DNA of 64,000 nt. It comes from Metallumcola ferriviriculae. Its GTDB lineage: Bacteria; Bacillota; JADQBR01. Location: the NCBI RefSeq assembly GCF_035573695.1, contig NZ_CP121694.1, positions 3,076,501 through 3,140,500 of the forward strand. The letters run 5' to 3'. Shown in pieces: positions 42,223 through 50,694 of the stretch (position 1 is the stretch's first letter; the number at the start of each line of letters is the position of its first letter). The notes under the pieces are model-generated. The model did no database searches and was not told where the DNA came from. It saw only the letters and a list, made by a program, of their open reading frames with translations. The position numbers were made by a program, and so were the translations under genes.

Positions 42223-44013
42223 TTATTTTTTGCCTTGATGCCCAGGACGCAGATGGAGCTCTTTAAGCTGTTTATTACTAACAGTAGAGGGCGCCTTGGT
42301 CATCATATCGGTAGAGCTTTGGGTTTTAGGAAACGCGATACAATCCCTGATGGTATCCCGGCCGGCCATAAGCATGACCCAACGGTCTAAACCAAAGGCA
42401 ATACCGCCATGCGGCGGTGTGCCATATTCAAACGCATCCAACAGAAACCCAAATTTTTCTCTCGCTTCTTCTTCACTTAAACCGATGATGCTAAACATCT
42501 TCTCTTGAATATCCCGGCGGTGAATACGGATGCTGCCACCGCCTAATTCAACGCCATTTAATACCAAGTCATACGCTTGGGCTCGAACCTGCTCAGGACT
42601 GTCGTCAAGCAAGGGCAAATCTTCTTCCAGCGGCGCCGTAAATGGATGGTGCATAGCAACATATCTATCTTCTGCCTCATCATATTCCACCAACGGAAAG
42701 TCCATTACCCAAACGAAGTTCAGTTCTTCTTTATCTATTAGGTCAAGCCGTCGTGCCAGTTCTAAACGAATATGCCCTAATGCATCTGCCACCACCGCCG
42801 GTTTATCCGCCACGAAAAGTAATAGGTCACCGGGCTCGCCATTTAACCGTTTAACCAGAGCCGCTAGTTGTTCTTCGGTAAAAAATTTGGCTATGGGGGA
42901 TTTAACTCCTTCGTCTTGCACAATCATCCATGCCAAACCCTTGGCACCGTAGATACCGACAAACTCAGTCAATTCATCAATTTCCCGCCGCGTAAAGCTA
43001 CCGCAGCCCTTAGCATTGACACCCTTGATCTGACCACCGTTTTTCGCCACAGTGGCGAATACCTTAAAATCTACCTCTCCCGCAATGTCGGTAGCATCCA
43101 CCAGTTCCATGGCAAACCTTAGATCCGGCTTATCACTACCGTAGCGGTCCATGGCTTCGTGATATGAAAGTCTGGTAAAGGGTATAGAAAGCTCCTTACC
43201 CAATACTTCTTTAAAGACCTTCGTTACCAATCCTTCCATGATGTCGATCACTTTATCTTGGTCTATAAAAGACATTTCTATATCCAATTGGGTGAATTCC
43301 GGTTGACGATCCGCCCGCAGGTCTTCATCACGAAAACAACGTGCTATCTGAAAATACCGCTCCATTCCCGATACCATTAACAGCTGTTTGAATAACTGCG
43401 GTGATTGGGGCAAAGCAAAGAATTCGCCGGGATGCAGCCGACTGGGTACTAAATAATCCCTAGCGCCCTCCGGAGTACTCTTGGTCAGCATAGGAGTCTC
43501 CACTTCCAAGAAACCTTTGTCATCAAGGAAGTCCCGCATAGCTTTAGTAGTCTGGTGACGCATAACCATTACCCGCTGCATATCCGGACGCCGTAGATCA
43601 AGATAGCGGTACTTAAGACGTACCGCTTCATCCACATCCACATCCTCGGTGATATAGAAAGGCGGTGTCTTCGCCGGGTTTAGAATGCGCAGCTCACTGG
43701 TATATACCTCTATCTCCCCGGTGGATAACGATTCGTTTTCCGTACCCGCGGGACGGCGGCGCACTTCGCCTCGCAAAGCCAGCACATATTCGCCGCGAAC
43801 TGATTCTGCCTTTTCAAAGGAACTCTCATCCACCTCCGGGCTGAAAACCACCTGAACAATTCCGGAACGGTCACGTAAATCTGCAAAGATCAGCCCGCCA
43901 TGATCGCGGCGTTTATTAACCCAGCCGTTTAATGTCACTATTTCGCCAATATTGGCGGCAGACAATTCCCCGCAATCTATACTTTTTAAAATACCGCTTA
44001 ACGTCTCAACCAT
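42223..44013 (-). CDS. aspS: Aspartyl-tRNA synthetase
   Basis: A 596-residue class IIb synthetase. N-terminal OB-fold anticodon domain ([23 protein letters not shown], first 20 typical), class II motif 2 ([20 protein letters not shown]), the bacterial GAD insertion (about 290-410) and motif 3 ([15 protein letters not shown]). The start overlaps the hisS stop by 8 bases, so the two are coupled. The bacterial-type insertion suggests a standard or non-discriminating enzyme; this cannot be decided by eye. Confidence 0.96.
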   Translation of the reverse strand: MVETLSGILKSIDCGELSAANIGEIVTLNGWVNKRRDHGGLIFADLRDRSGIVQVVFSPEVDESSFEKAESVRGEYVLALRGEVRRRPAGTENESLSTGEIEVYTSELRILNPAKTPPFYITEDVDVDEAVRLKYRYLDLRRPDMQRVMVMRHQTTKAMRDFLDDKGFLEVETPMLTKSTPEGARDYLVPSRLHPGEFFALPQSPQLFKQLLMVSGMERYFQIARCFRDEDLRADRQPEFTQLDIEMSFIDQDKVIDIMEGLVTKVFKEVLGKELSIPFTRLSYHEAMDRYGSDKPDLRFAMELVDATDIAGEVDFKVFATVAKNGGQIKGVNAKGCGSFTRREIDELTEFVGIYGAKGLAWMIVQDEGVKSPIAKFFTEEQLAALVKRLNGEPGDLLLFVADKPAVVADALGHIRLELARRLDLIDKEELNFVWVMDFPLVEYDEAEDRYVAMHHPFTAPLEEDLPLLDDSPEQVRAQAYDLVLNGVELGGGSIRIHRRDIQEKMFSIIGLSEEEAREKFGFLLDAFEYGTPPHGGIAFGLDRWVMLMAGRDTIRDCIAFPKTQSSTDMMTKAPSTVSNKQLKELHLRPGHQGKK

Positions 44014-45286
44014 TGTTTTTCCTCCCTGCTGCTTTAGCTGTTACTATCTCAACCACATCTTCCAATGCAATCTCTTCCTGTTCTCCACTGGTCATGTCTT
44101 TTAACACGGCCTTATTTTCCTTTAATTCGACTTCACCAATTATCAAGCAGTAATTTGCACCCATCCTGTCTGCCTGCTTCATTTGCGCCTTGACACTGCG
44201 TTTCATCACGTCATGGTCGGACCTGACATGGTTGTTACGCAATTGTTCCAATAGTACAAAAGACCTTTGCTTCGCCTTATCATCCATAGTAACTATAAAC
44301 AAGTCTAATTTAGAGTCATCCGTTGTTACAAGACCCTGCTGTTCCATGGTGGCCAGGATACGTTCTAATCCTTGTCCAAACCCTATCCCCGGGGTGGACG
44401 GCCCGCCGCAGTCCTCCATCAAACCGTCATAGCGGCCGCCGCCAGCAATAGAACTCTGAGCGCCGATACCATCTACCACTATCTCGAAGGCTGTATTAGT
44501 ATAGTAATCGATGCCGCGTACCATGGTTTCATCAACAGCAAAGGGTACCCCCACCAACTGCAGATACTGCTGAACCTGTTCAAAATGCTCGGCACATTCC
44601 GGGCACAACATTGAAGTGACAGTAGGTGCTCCAAATATTAGTTCCTGGCATACCGGACTCTTACAATCAAAAATCCTTAAGGGATTTCTTTCCCGCCGTC
44701 CCTGACAGGTCTCGCACAAACTATCTTTCTTGGGCTCCAAAAACTCATGTAGTGCCTGCTTATGCTCCATACGGCATTTAGGACAGCCCACACTATTAAT
44801 GTGCAGTTCCAACCCTTTCAACCCTAACCGTCGATAAAAATCCATCGCAAGAGTGATCACCTCGGCATCGACTACCGGGTCCTTAGAACCAAACACTTCT
44901 ATCCCAAATTGATGAAACTGCCTAAATCGTCCTGCTTGAGGACGCCCGTAACGAAACATGGGTCCCAGATAATAAAGCTTAGTTGGTTGAGCATCAGCAT
45001 ACATCTTATTCTCTAGAAAGGCCCTTACCGCCGGTGCGGTGCCTTCCGGGCGCAGTGTGAGACTACGATCACCACGGTCGGTGAATGTATACATTTCCTT
45101 CTCCACTATATCAGTGGTTTCCCCCACACCCCTTTTAAACAGCTCCGTGTGCTCGAAAATAGGTGTACGGATTTCCTGATAGCCATAATCAGCACATATC
45201 TGATGAATGACCGCCTCGACCTTTCGCCACAGCAATGTCTGCAGTGGCAGTTGGTCATTAGTACCTCTAGGCCTGGTGGTTAACAT
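44006..45286 (-). CDS. hisS: Histidyl-tRNA synthetase
   Basis: About 426 residues, starting at the ATG at 45286 ([20 protein letters not shown]) after GGAGGG. Class II motif 1 and 2 ([39 protein letters not shown]), histidine-specific [15 protein letters not shown] and [11 protein letters not shown], and a C-terminal anticodon domain. Four cysteines in CPKCRMEH and [10 protein letters not shown] suggest an extra zinc-binding insertion, common in Clostridia. It lies between hemZ (20-base overlap) and aspS. Confidence 0.95.
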   Translation of the reverse strand: MLTTRPRGTNDQLPLQTLLWRKVEAVIHQICADYGYQEIRTPIFEHTELFKRGVGETTDIVEKEMYTFTDRGDRSLTLRPEGTAPAVRAFLENKMYADAQPTKLYYLGPMFRYGRPQAGRFRQFHQFGIEVFGSKDPVVDAEVITLAMDFYRRLGLKGLELHINSVGCPKCRMEHKQALHEFLEPKKDSLCETCQGRRERNPLRIFDCKSPVCQELIFGAPTVTSMLCPECAEHFEQVQQYLQLVGVPFAVDETMVRGIDYYTNTAFEIVVDGIGAQSSIAGGGRYDGLMEDCGGPSTPGIGFGQGLERILATMEQQGLVTTDDSKLDLFIVTMDDKAKQRSFVLLEQLRNNHVRSDHDVMKRSVKAQMKQADRMGANYCLIIGEVELKENKAVLKDMTSGEQEEIALEDVVEIVTAKAAGRKNNG

Positions 45287-46754
45287 CCTGCATCCCTCCA
45301 AGAACAGCGCATTTTTCCGACTTCTCTTTAATTAACATTGCCAATCTATCCAGATAAATGATGATATCCCTCGGGTTATAGGTAGCAGCAAATAACTCAC
45401 CGCTCTTTACCCACTTTGAACCGCTGCCTACACCCAACCCGATAACGCTTTCCCTTTCTTCCATCATCATTATATTATAGACACATTCTTTTCCCGGCTT
45501 GGCATAACCCACATTTTCCAATCGACCAAGGGTATTCTTTTGCCGATATAGGTAATATGGCTGCCAACCCATTGCCAAAAGCCGCTTCCCTGTTAAAGAC
45601 AGCATCTTTGCCACCGCCTCTTTTTGGGGAAAAGAATATTCTTTAGTTTGCTGCAGCAGCTCAGACGCCCGCTTTAGGGCTAAAGTATGTACCGTAATAT
45701 TTTCCGGCTCTAATGCCGTCACCCGGCTTACCGTATCTCTGACAATATCAGTAGTCTCACCCGGAAGGCCGACAATCAAATCAGTATTAATTATATCAAA
45801 GCCTGTCAAACGTGCCAGTCTATAGACGCGTACAAACTCTTCAGCCGTGTGCAGTCTGCCCATACGAGCTAATGTCTGATTGCACATGGTCTGGGGATTA
45901 ACACTAATACGATTTATCCCGTAACGTCGAAATAACAAAAGCTTTTCTTCATCTAAAGTATCAGGTCTGCCTGCCTCTATCGTAAACTCCTTGGGCATAT
46001 CCCCGAAACCCTCCGTCAAAGTCTGCAAAATTTCCTTTAGCTGACCGACAGAAAGTGCGGTCGGCGTGCCCCCGCCAATGTAAATAGTACGCGGCGTCAA
46101 CCCATAATCTGCCGCCGCCTGGGCTGCCCCGCTAATTTCCCGACAAAGTGACTGCACAAATGGCTCCACCAGATTTTTATATTTATTTATCGCCACCGCG
46201 GGAAAGGAACAATAACGGCAGCGGCTGGGGCAAAAGGGAATACCTAGATAAAGGTTAAAGAAACCATCTCCCGCACCCTCTAAGAAGGGCCGCTGTTTAG
46301 CCGCGACACCGCAAAGCAGGTCTATTTTTTCTCTGCTCACGGCATAATTGCTCGTTAGTACACTTTGGGCCCGACTGATGTCCCAGCCTAAATCCAACAT
46401 GCGATGGACAATTTTAGTAGGGCGCACGCCGGTGAGGGTACCCCACGAGCTCGCCTGTTGTCCGGTTACCTTTTCTAGCAGCTGCAGTGTGGCCAAGCGT
46501 GCCACCCTCCGGGTCTCATTAGTGCGGTCAGTCTCCCCCACCCACTCCTGCTTTAAAATATGCGTACGAGAGACTTCTTCCAGACGCAAATGACATCTGA
46601 CCACTGGTCCTTTGTCAGTTCTTTCTGCAGCGATGTGGAATATCACTTCAGCGTCTTCCTTTGCTGATGCCTTCTTATGACCAGGAAAAAATAGATTTAA
46701 AAGGTTATTAACGGTTCGTCGCATTTCCACAGTGCCGTCCACATAGACTAACAA
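45267..46754 (-). CDS. hemZ: Coproporphyrinogen dehydrogenase-like radical SAM protein HemZ
   Basis: A 495-residue radical SAM enzyme. Cluster motif IPFCPSRCRYCSFPA (CxxxCxxC, about residue 172), then YIGGGTPTALSVGQL and TIEAGRPDTLDEEKL, as in HemN/HemZ. An N-terminal domain of about 150 residues (THUMP-like position, GTLTGVRPTKIVHRM) is typical of HemZ. The family was linked to anaerobic heme synthesis but may act on other substrates. The start is TTG seven bases after GGAGGA. The order hemZ-hisS-aspS is common in Clostridia. Confidence 0.85.
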   Translation of the reverse strand: MLVYVDGTVEMRRTVNNLLNLFFPGHKKASAKEDAEVIFHIAAERTDKGPVVRCHLRLEEVSRTHILKQEWVGETDRTNETRRVARLATLQLLEKVTGQQASSWGTLTGVRPTKIVHRMLDLGWDISRAQSVLTSNYAVSREKIDLLCGVAAKQRPFLEGAGDGFFNLYLGIPFCPSRCRYCSFPAVAINKYKNLVEPFVQSLCREISGAAQAAADYGLTPRTIYIGGGTPTALSVGQLKEILQTLTEGFGDMPKEFTIEAGRPDTLDEEKLLLFRRYGINRISVNPQTMCNQTLARMGRLHTAEEFVRVYRLARLTGFDIINTDLIVGLPGETTDIVRDTVSRVTALEPENITVHTLALKRASELLQQTKEYSFPQKEAVAKMLSLTGKRLLAMGWQPYYLYRQKNTLGRLENVGYAKPGKECVYNIMMMEERESVIGLGVGSGSKWVKSGELFAATYNPRDIIIYLDRLAMLIKEKSEKCAVLGGMQDVNHQA

Positions 46755-46802
46755 AATGAATTCCTCCGCTTGTCTGGCTTATTCGTAAATCTGTTTATCT
46801 AC

Positions 46803-47426
46803 TCAGCCCAGAAATGGATTAGATATCCTTTCTTCACCGAGAGTAGATGCAGGACCATGACCGGGCAGCAGCCGAAAATCTCCTTTAAGTGTAAGCAGCT
46901 TGTCCTTAATGGAATTAATAATTACTTTATATGAACCACCAGGCAAATCAGTACGGCCGATGGACCCGGCAAAAACCGTGTCCCCAGTAAAAATTACGTC
47001 ATCTCCTTTGAGACAGATGCCTCCCGGTGTGTGTCCCGGAGTGTGAAGAACAGTTAATTTAACTGTATCGCCAATGGTAATTGTATCGCCATCTTCGAGC
47101 AATCGGTCTGCAGCAGGCCCGGATACTTGGAAGGGCATAAAGCCTGAGAGGTTTTTCTGCGAATTAGTAAGATACTCGCCGTCTTCCTTATGTATTAGTA
47201 ACTGGGCTCCGGTAGCGTCCTTTATTTCCTTATTAGCACCAATGTGGTCGATATGTCCGTGGGTATTAATAATATACTCAACCTGATAGCCGGACTGCTC
47301 CAACAAAGCCAGTATCCGTTTACCATCATCACCTGGGTCAATAACCGCCACTTTTTTAGTGTCTGGGCAGCCGGCCAAATAACAATTAGTCCCTATACTA
47401 CCAACTGCCAATGTCTTTAGAAACAT
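46803..47426 (-). CDS. MBL-fold metallohydrolase (glyoxalase II-like)
   Basis: A 207-residue metallo-beta-lactamase fold protein. Metal-binding motif NTHGHIDHIGANKE (HxHxDH), TPGHTPGGICL, FTGDTVFAGSIGRTDLPGG and LLPGHGPAS. These are the full set of zinc ligands of the glyoxalase II-like group. Substrate unknown: many such genes lie between dtd/relA and hemZ/hisS in Firmicutes. The start follows AGGAGGG. It is 19 bases downstream of dtd, so part of the relA-dtd operon. Confidence 0.88.
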   Translation of the reverse strand: MFLKTLAVGSIGTNCYLAGCPDTKKVAVIDPGDDGKRILALLEQSGYQVEYIINTHGHIDHIGANKEIKDATGAQLLIHKEDGEYLTNSQKNLSGFMPFQVSGPAADRLLEDGDTITIGDTVKLTVLHTPGHTPGGICLKGDDVIFTGDTVFAGSIGRTDLPGGSYKVIINSIKDKLLTLKGDFRLLPGHGPASTLGEERISNPFLG

Positions 47427-47445
47427 TTGTTAAACCCTCCTGTAA

Positions 47446-47895
47446 TTAGAAATTCTTTTTACTATCCAATAGCAGCGTCACGGGGCCATCATTGGTCAGT
47501 TTTACCTCCATGTGAGCCCCAAAACGGCCTACAGCCACATTTATGCCGAATTGCTGCAAACACTCATTAAATACGTGGTATAATTTCTCGCCTTGTGTCG
47601 GCAGAGCAGCTCCGGCAAAGCTGGGCCGCCTTCCTTTCCTACAATCCCCGTACAAGGTAAATTGCGAAACAGATAATACCGCCCCACCTACATCCAGCAA
47701 AGATAGATTCATTTTTTCCTCTGCATCCGGAAAGATACGCAAGTTTACCATTTTTTTTGCCAGATACACCGCATCCTGCTCGTTATCTTCAGGTCCCACG
47801 CCTAAAAGAACCATTAGACCTAAGCCGATCTCGCCGGCCACGTCACCGTTTACTGATACCGATGCACCATTAACCCTTTGTGCCACTGCACGCAT
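47446..47895 (-). CDS. dtd: D-aminoacyl-tRNA deacylase
   Basis: About 149 residues from the ATG at 47895 ([17 protein letters not shown]). DTD signatures: [19 protein letters not shown], the catalytic region, and the cross-subunit Gly-cisPro motif in [13 protein letters not shown]. It removes D-amino acids and mischarged Gly from tRNA. It begins 22 bases after relA, as in B. subtilis relA-dtd. The ribosome site is GTGGGTGAT. Confidence 0.94.
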   Translation of the reverse strand: MRAVAQRVNGASVSVNGDVAGEIGLGLMVLLGVGPEDNEQDAVYLAKKMVNLRIFPDAEEKMNLSLLDVGGAVLSVSQFTLYGDCRKGRRPSFAGAALPTQGEKLYHVFNECLQQFGINVAVGRFGAHMEVKLTNDGPVTLLLDSKKNF

Positions 47896-47916
47896 ACTAT
47901 CACCCACTTGGTTTGA

Positions 47917-50082
47917 TTAACCCTTTTGATCCTGTTTGGGGGTAATCCTTTTCACTTCCAGCACATCCCTCAAGCGCCTGACTTTCTCCATCAGGTAGTG
48001 CAAATGTTCCATACTGCGAATTTCTATCTTTAAATCTACCACCGCCAAATTATTTCTTTTCGCCCTGGCGTGAACAGAGTTAATAACGGTTTTAGTCTCC
48101 GCTATCGTGTTCATGATATCCATGGCCAGCCTGGGCCGATCTAATGCCAGTGCTTCTAACTGAACCTGAAAAACCGTCTCTTCTTCATTATCCCATGCCA
48201 CATCTACCAAACGCTCTTTTTCATTTTGCTGAGCATGGATAATGTTCGGGCAGTCTCCGCGGTGAATAGATACGCCACGGCCGCGAGTGATATAACCGAC
48301 GATGTCATCACCGGGCAGCGGGTTACAGCAGCGACCCAAACGAACCATTAGGTTCTCCACACCTCTGACCCGTACCCCTTGAGATGCTTTACCATATCCA
48401 TCCCATGGTTTAACCACTGGTTGTTTTTCTTGGACCTCTTTTAATGGAAATAGCTCTTTTAAATGCCTCAATACCTGCAACGGGGTAATTCCTCCGTCTC
48501 CCATGGCCGCGTAAAGGTCGTCAACAGAACCGATGTTATACTTTTTGGCAGCCTCCAATAGATGCTCCGATTTCATCACTTCGCTAATCGGCTGCCCCGC
48601 TTTTCTTACCTCCCGCTCTAGCATTTCCTTACCCTTGAGCAGATTCTCCTCTCGTTTTCCCTTCTTAAACCAGGAACGGATGCGGTTTTTGGCCTGAGAA
48701 GTTTGGACCAAAGAAAGCCAATCCCTGCTGGGGCCACTGCCTTTGGCCGTCAGTATTTCAACAATGTCGCCAGTCTTCAGTTTGTAGTCTAAGGGAACAA
48801 TGCGGCCGCTAACCTTGGCACCGATACATTGGTGCCCAACCGCCGTATGCACCCGGTAGGCAAAGTCAATCGGTACTGACCCCGCGGGAAACTCTATTAC
48901 ATCCCCTTTTGGTGTGAAAACATAAACCCGGTCAGAAAAAAGGTCTATTTTAAGTGATTCCATGAACTCCCGAGCGTCGCCTGAATCCTGCTGCCATTCT
49001 AGAATTTGTCGCAGCCAACTGAGTTTTTTCTCAAAGTCTTGGTCGCCAGCTTGATTTTCCTTATAGCGCCAGTGGGCAGCAATACCATACTCGGCAGTAC
49101 TGTGCATTTCCCATGTACGGATTTGTATTTCTACCGGTTCTCCCTGGGGGCCGATAACCGTAGTGTGTAATGATTGGTACATATTAGGCTTAGGCATAGC
49201 AATGTAGTCTTTAAAACGTCCCGGAATGGGCTTCCAGAGACTGTGTATCATCCCCAATACGGCATAGCAGTCCCTGATATTATCTACTACAATTCTAATG
49301 GCAATTAAGTCGTAAATCTCATTAATATCCTTTTCCTGACGTACCATTTTATTATAGATGCTGTAGAAGTGCTTGGGCCGCCCCTGAATATCCACGGGAA
49401 TTTCCATTTCCACGGCTTTTTCTTGCAATTTTTCCATAAATGAATTAATAAAGGTTTCGCGGGTCTTTCTTTTCATGGATATTCGCTTGACCAATTGATA
49501 ATAGCTTTCCGGATGATGATAGCGAAAGGCAAGGTCTTCTAATTCCCACTTAATCTTAAATATCCCCAACCGATGAGCAAGTGGCGCAAATATCTCCAAT
49601 GTCTCCTCGGCGATTTCCTTCTGTTTGGGAATGGGCTGATGCTTGAGTGTACGCATATTATGCAATCTATCCGCCAGCTTTATTAAAATAACCCTAATGT
49701 CCCGAGCCATAGCTAGAAACATTTTACGTAAATTTTCTACTTGCTGCTCCTCCTTGGACTTATAAGCAATCCTGCTTAACTTAGTCACTCCATCGACCAA
49801 TGCAGCTACTTCCTGGCCAAATTCTGCTTCTAAATCAGCCAACGTGATATCGGTATCCTCCACCACATCATGAAGCAATCCGGCGGCAATTGTTACCTCA
49901 TCCAACTGCAATTGAGCCAGAATATAAGCAACCTCAATTGGGTGCACTACAAAATTATCGCCAGATTTTCTTTTTTGACCCTTATGCGCAGCTTCAGCAT
50001 AGCTGTAAGCCTTATTGACAATTTCCAGGTCTGCTTTGGGGTTGTACTCTCTTATGCGCTTAATTATCTGTTTCAGTTCCAC
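47917..50082 (-). CDS. relA: Bifunctional (p)ppGpp synthetase/hydrolase
   Basis: About 721 residues. Start GTG at 50082, six bases after AAGGGGTGAT; another GTG at 50091 overlaps it. Parts: HD hydrolase with HDVVEDTD and KLADRLHNMRTLK (active), RelA/SpoT synthetase (YKMVRQEKDINEIYDLIAIR, MPKPNMYQSLHTTVIG), TGS domain (VYVFTPKGDVIEFP), a zinc-finger/helical region with RCCNPLPGDDIVGYITRGRG and a C-terminal ACT domain. It makes and degrades the starvation alarmone. It shares a likely operon apt-relA-dtd. The complete HD motif suggests hydrolase function is kept. Confidence 0.96.
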   Translation of the reverse strand: MELKQIIKRIREYNPKADLEIVNKAYSYAEAAHKGQKRKSGDNFVVHPIEVAYILAQLQLDEVTIAAGLLHDVVEDTDITLADLEAEFGQEVAALVDGVTKLSRIAYKSKEEQQVENLRKMFLAMARDIRVILIKLADRLHNMRTLKHQPIPKQKEIAEETLEIFAPLAHRLGIFKIKWELEDLAFRYHHPESYYQLVKRISMKRKTRETFINSFMEKLQEKAVEMEIPVDIQGRPKHFYSIYNKMVRQEKDINEIYDLIAIRIVVDNIRDCYAVLGMIHSLWKPIPGRFKDYIAMPKPNMYQSLHTTVIGPQGEPVEIQIRTWEMHSTAEYGIAAHWRYKENQAGDQDFEKKLSWLRQILEWQQDSGDAREFMESLKIDLFSDRVYVFTPKGDVIEFPAGSVPIDFAYRVHTAVGHQCIGAKVSGRIVPLDYKLKTGDIVEILTAKGSGPSRDWLSLVQTSQAKNRIRSWFKKGKREENLLKGKEMLEREVRKAGQPISEVMKSEHLLEAAKKYNIGSVDDLYAAMGDGGITPLQVLRHLKELFPLKEVQEKQPVVKPWDGYGKASQGVRVRGVENLMVRLGRCCNPLPGDDIVGYITRGRGVSIHRGDCPNIIHAQQNEKERLVDVAWDNEEETVFQVQLEALALDRPRLAMDIMNTIAETKTVINSVHARAKRNNLAVVDLKIEIRSMEHLHYLMEKVRRLRDVLEVKRITPKQDQKG

Positions 50083-50121
50083 CGGTATCACCCCTTCCCC
50101 CAGACGTTAAAACATAATATC

Positions 50122-50634
50122 TTAAAATTTTATCAATGACTTAACCGCGTAATCATGCAACACTTCGCGGCCGGAAAGATAAGTCAGTTCAATCAGAAAA
50201 ATAACCCCCACTACTTGCGCCCCAGCCTGTTCCACTAAATTTATGCATGTTTCTATAGTGCCGCCGGTTGCTAAAAGGTCATCGGCAATAACCACCTTTT
50301 GGCCGGGTTCCAAGGCATCCTTATGTATTTCAAGGGCATCTGTACCATATTCCAGTTTGTACTCTCCCTTTAGCGTTTCACAGGGCAGTTTCCCCTTTTT
50401 ACGGATCGGTACGAATCCCTTACCCATATGATAAGCTAAAGGCGTGCCAATTACAAAACCCCGGGCCTCCGGACCCACCACTATGTCCGGCTGCATCTCT
50501 TCTGCTAACAATGCCAACTGCTCAATGGTCTCGCGCAGAGCCTGGCCATCCTTTAGCAGTGTGGTGATGTCCTTAAATCTAATACCTTCTTTGGGGAAAT
50601 CAGAAATCACTCTAATTTTATCCTTTAGGTTCAC
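50122..50634 (-). CDS. apt: Adenine phosphoribosyltransferase
   Basis: About 170 residues from the GTG at 50634 (VNLKDKIRVISDFPKEGIRF), spaced nine bases from GGAG; an alternative TTG lies two codons earlier. The PRPP motif VVIADDLLATGGTIETC is near residue 120 and the adenine-binding region is at VVGPEARGFVIGTPLA. It salvages adenine to AMP. It lies between recJ and relA as in B. subtilis recJ-apt-relA. Confidence 0.95.
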   Translation of the reverse strand: MNLKDKIRVISDFPKEGIRFKDITTLLKDGQALRETIEQLALLAEEMQPDIVVGPEARGFVIGTPLAYHMGKGFVPIRKKGKLPCETLKGEYKLEYGTDALEIHKDALEPGQKVVIADDLLATGGTIETCINLVEQAGAQVVGVIFLIELTYLSGREVLHDYAVKSLIKF

Positions 50635-50694
50635 TAACAAACACTCCTCTGCTTAAATATACCCCTATCGCAGTGACAGAACACTGCTGCGACA

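Noticed and set aside
50641-50694. CGCAG/CTGCG inverted repeat between recJ and apt as terminator
   Set aside because: Short stem and no T-run; the genes are probably co-transcribed.
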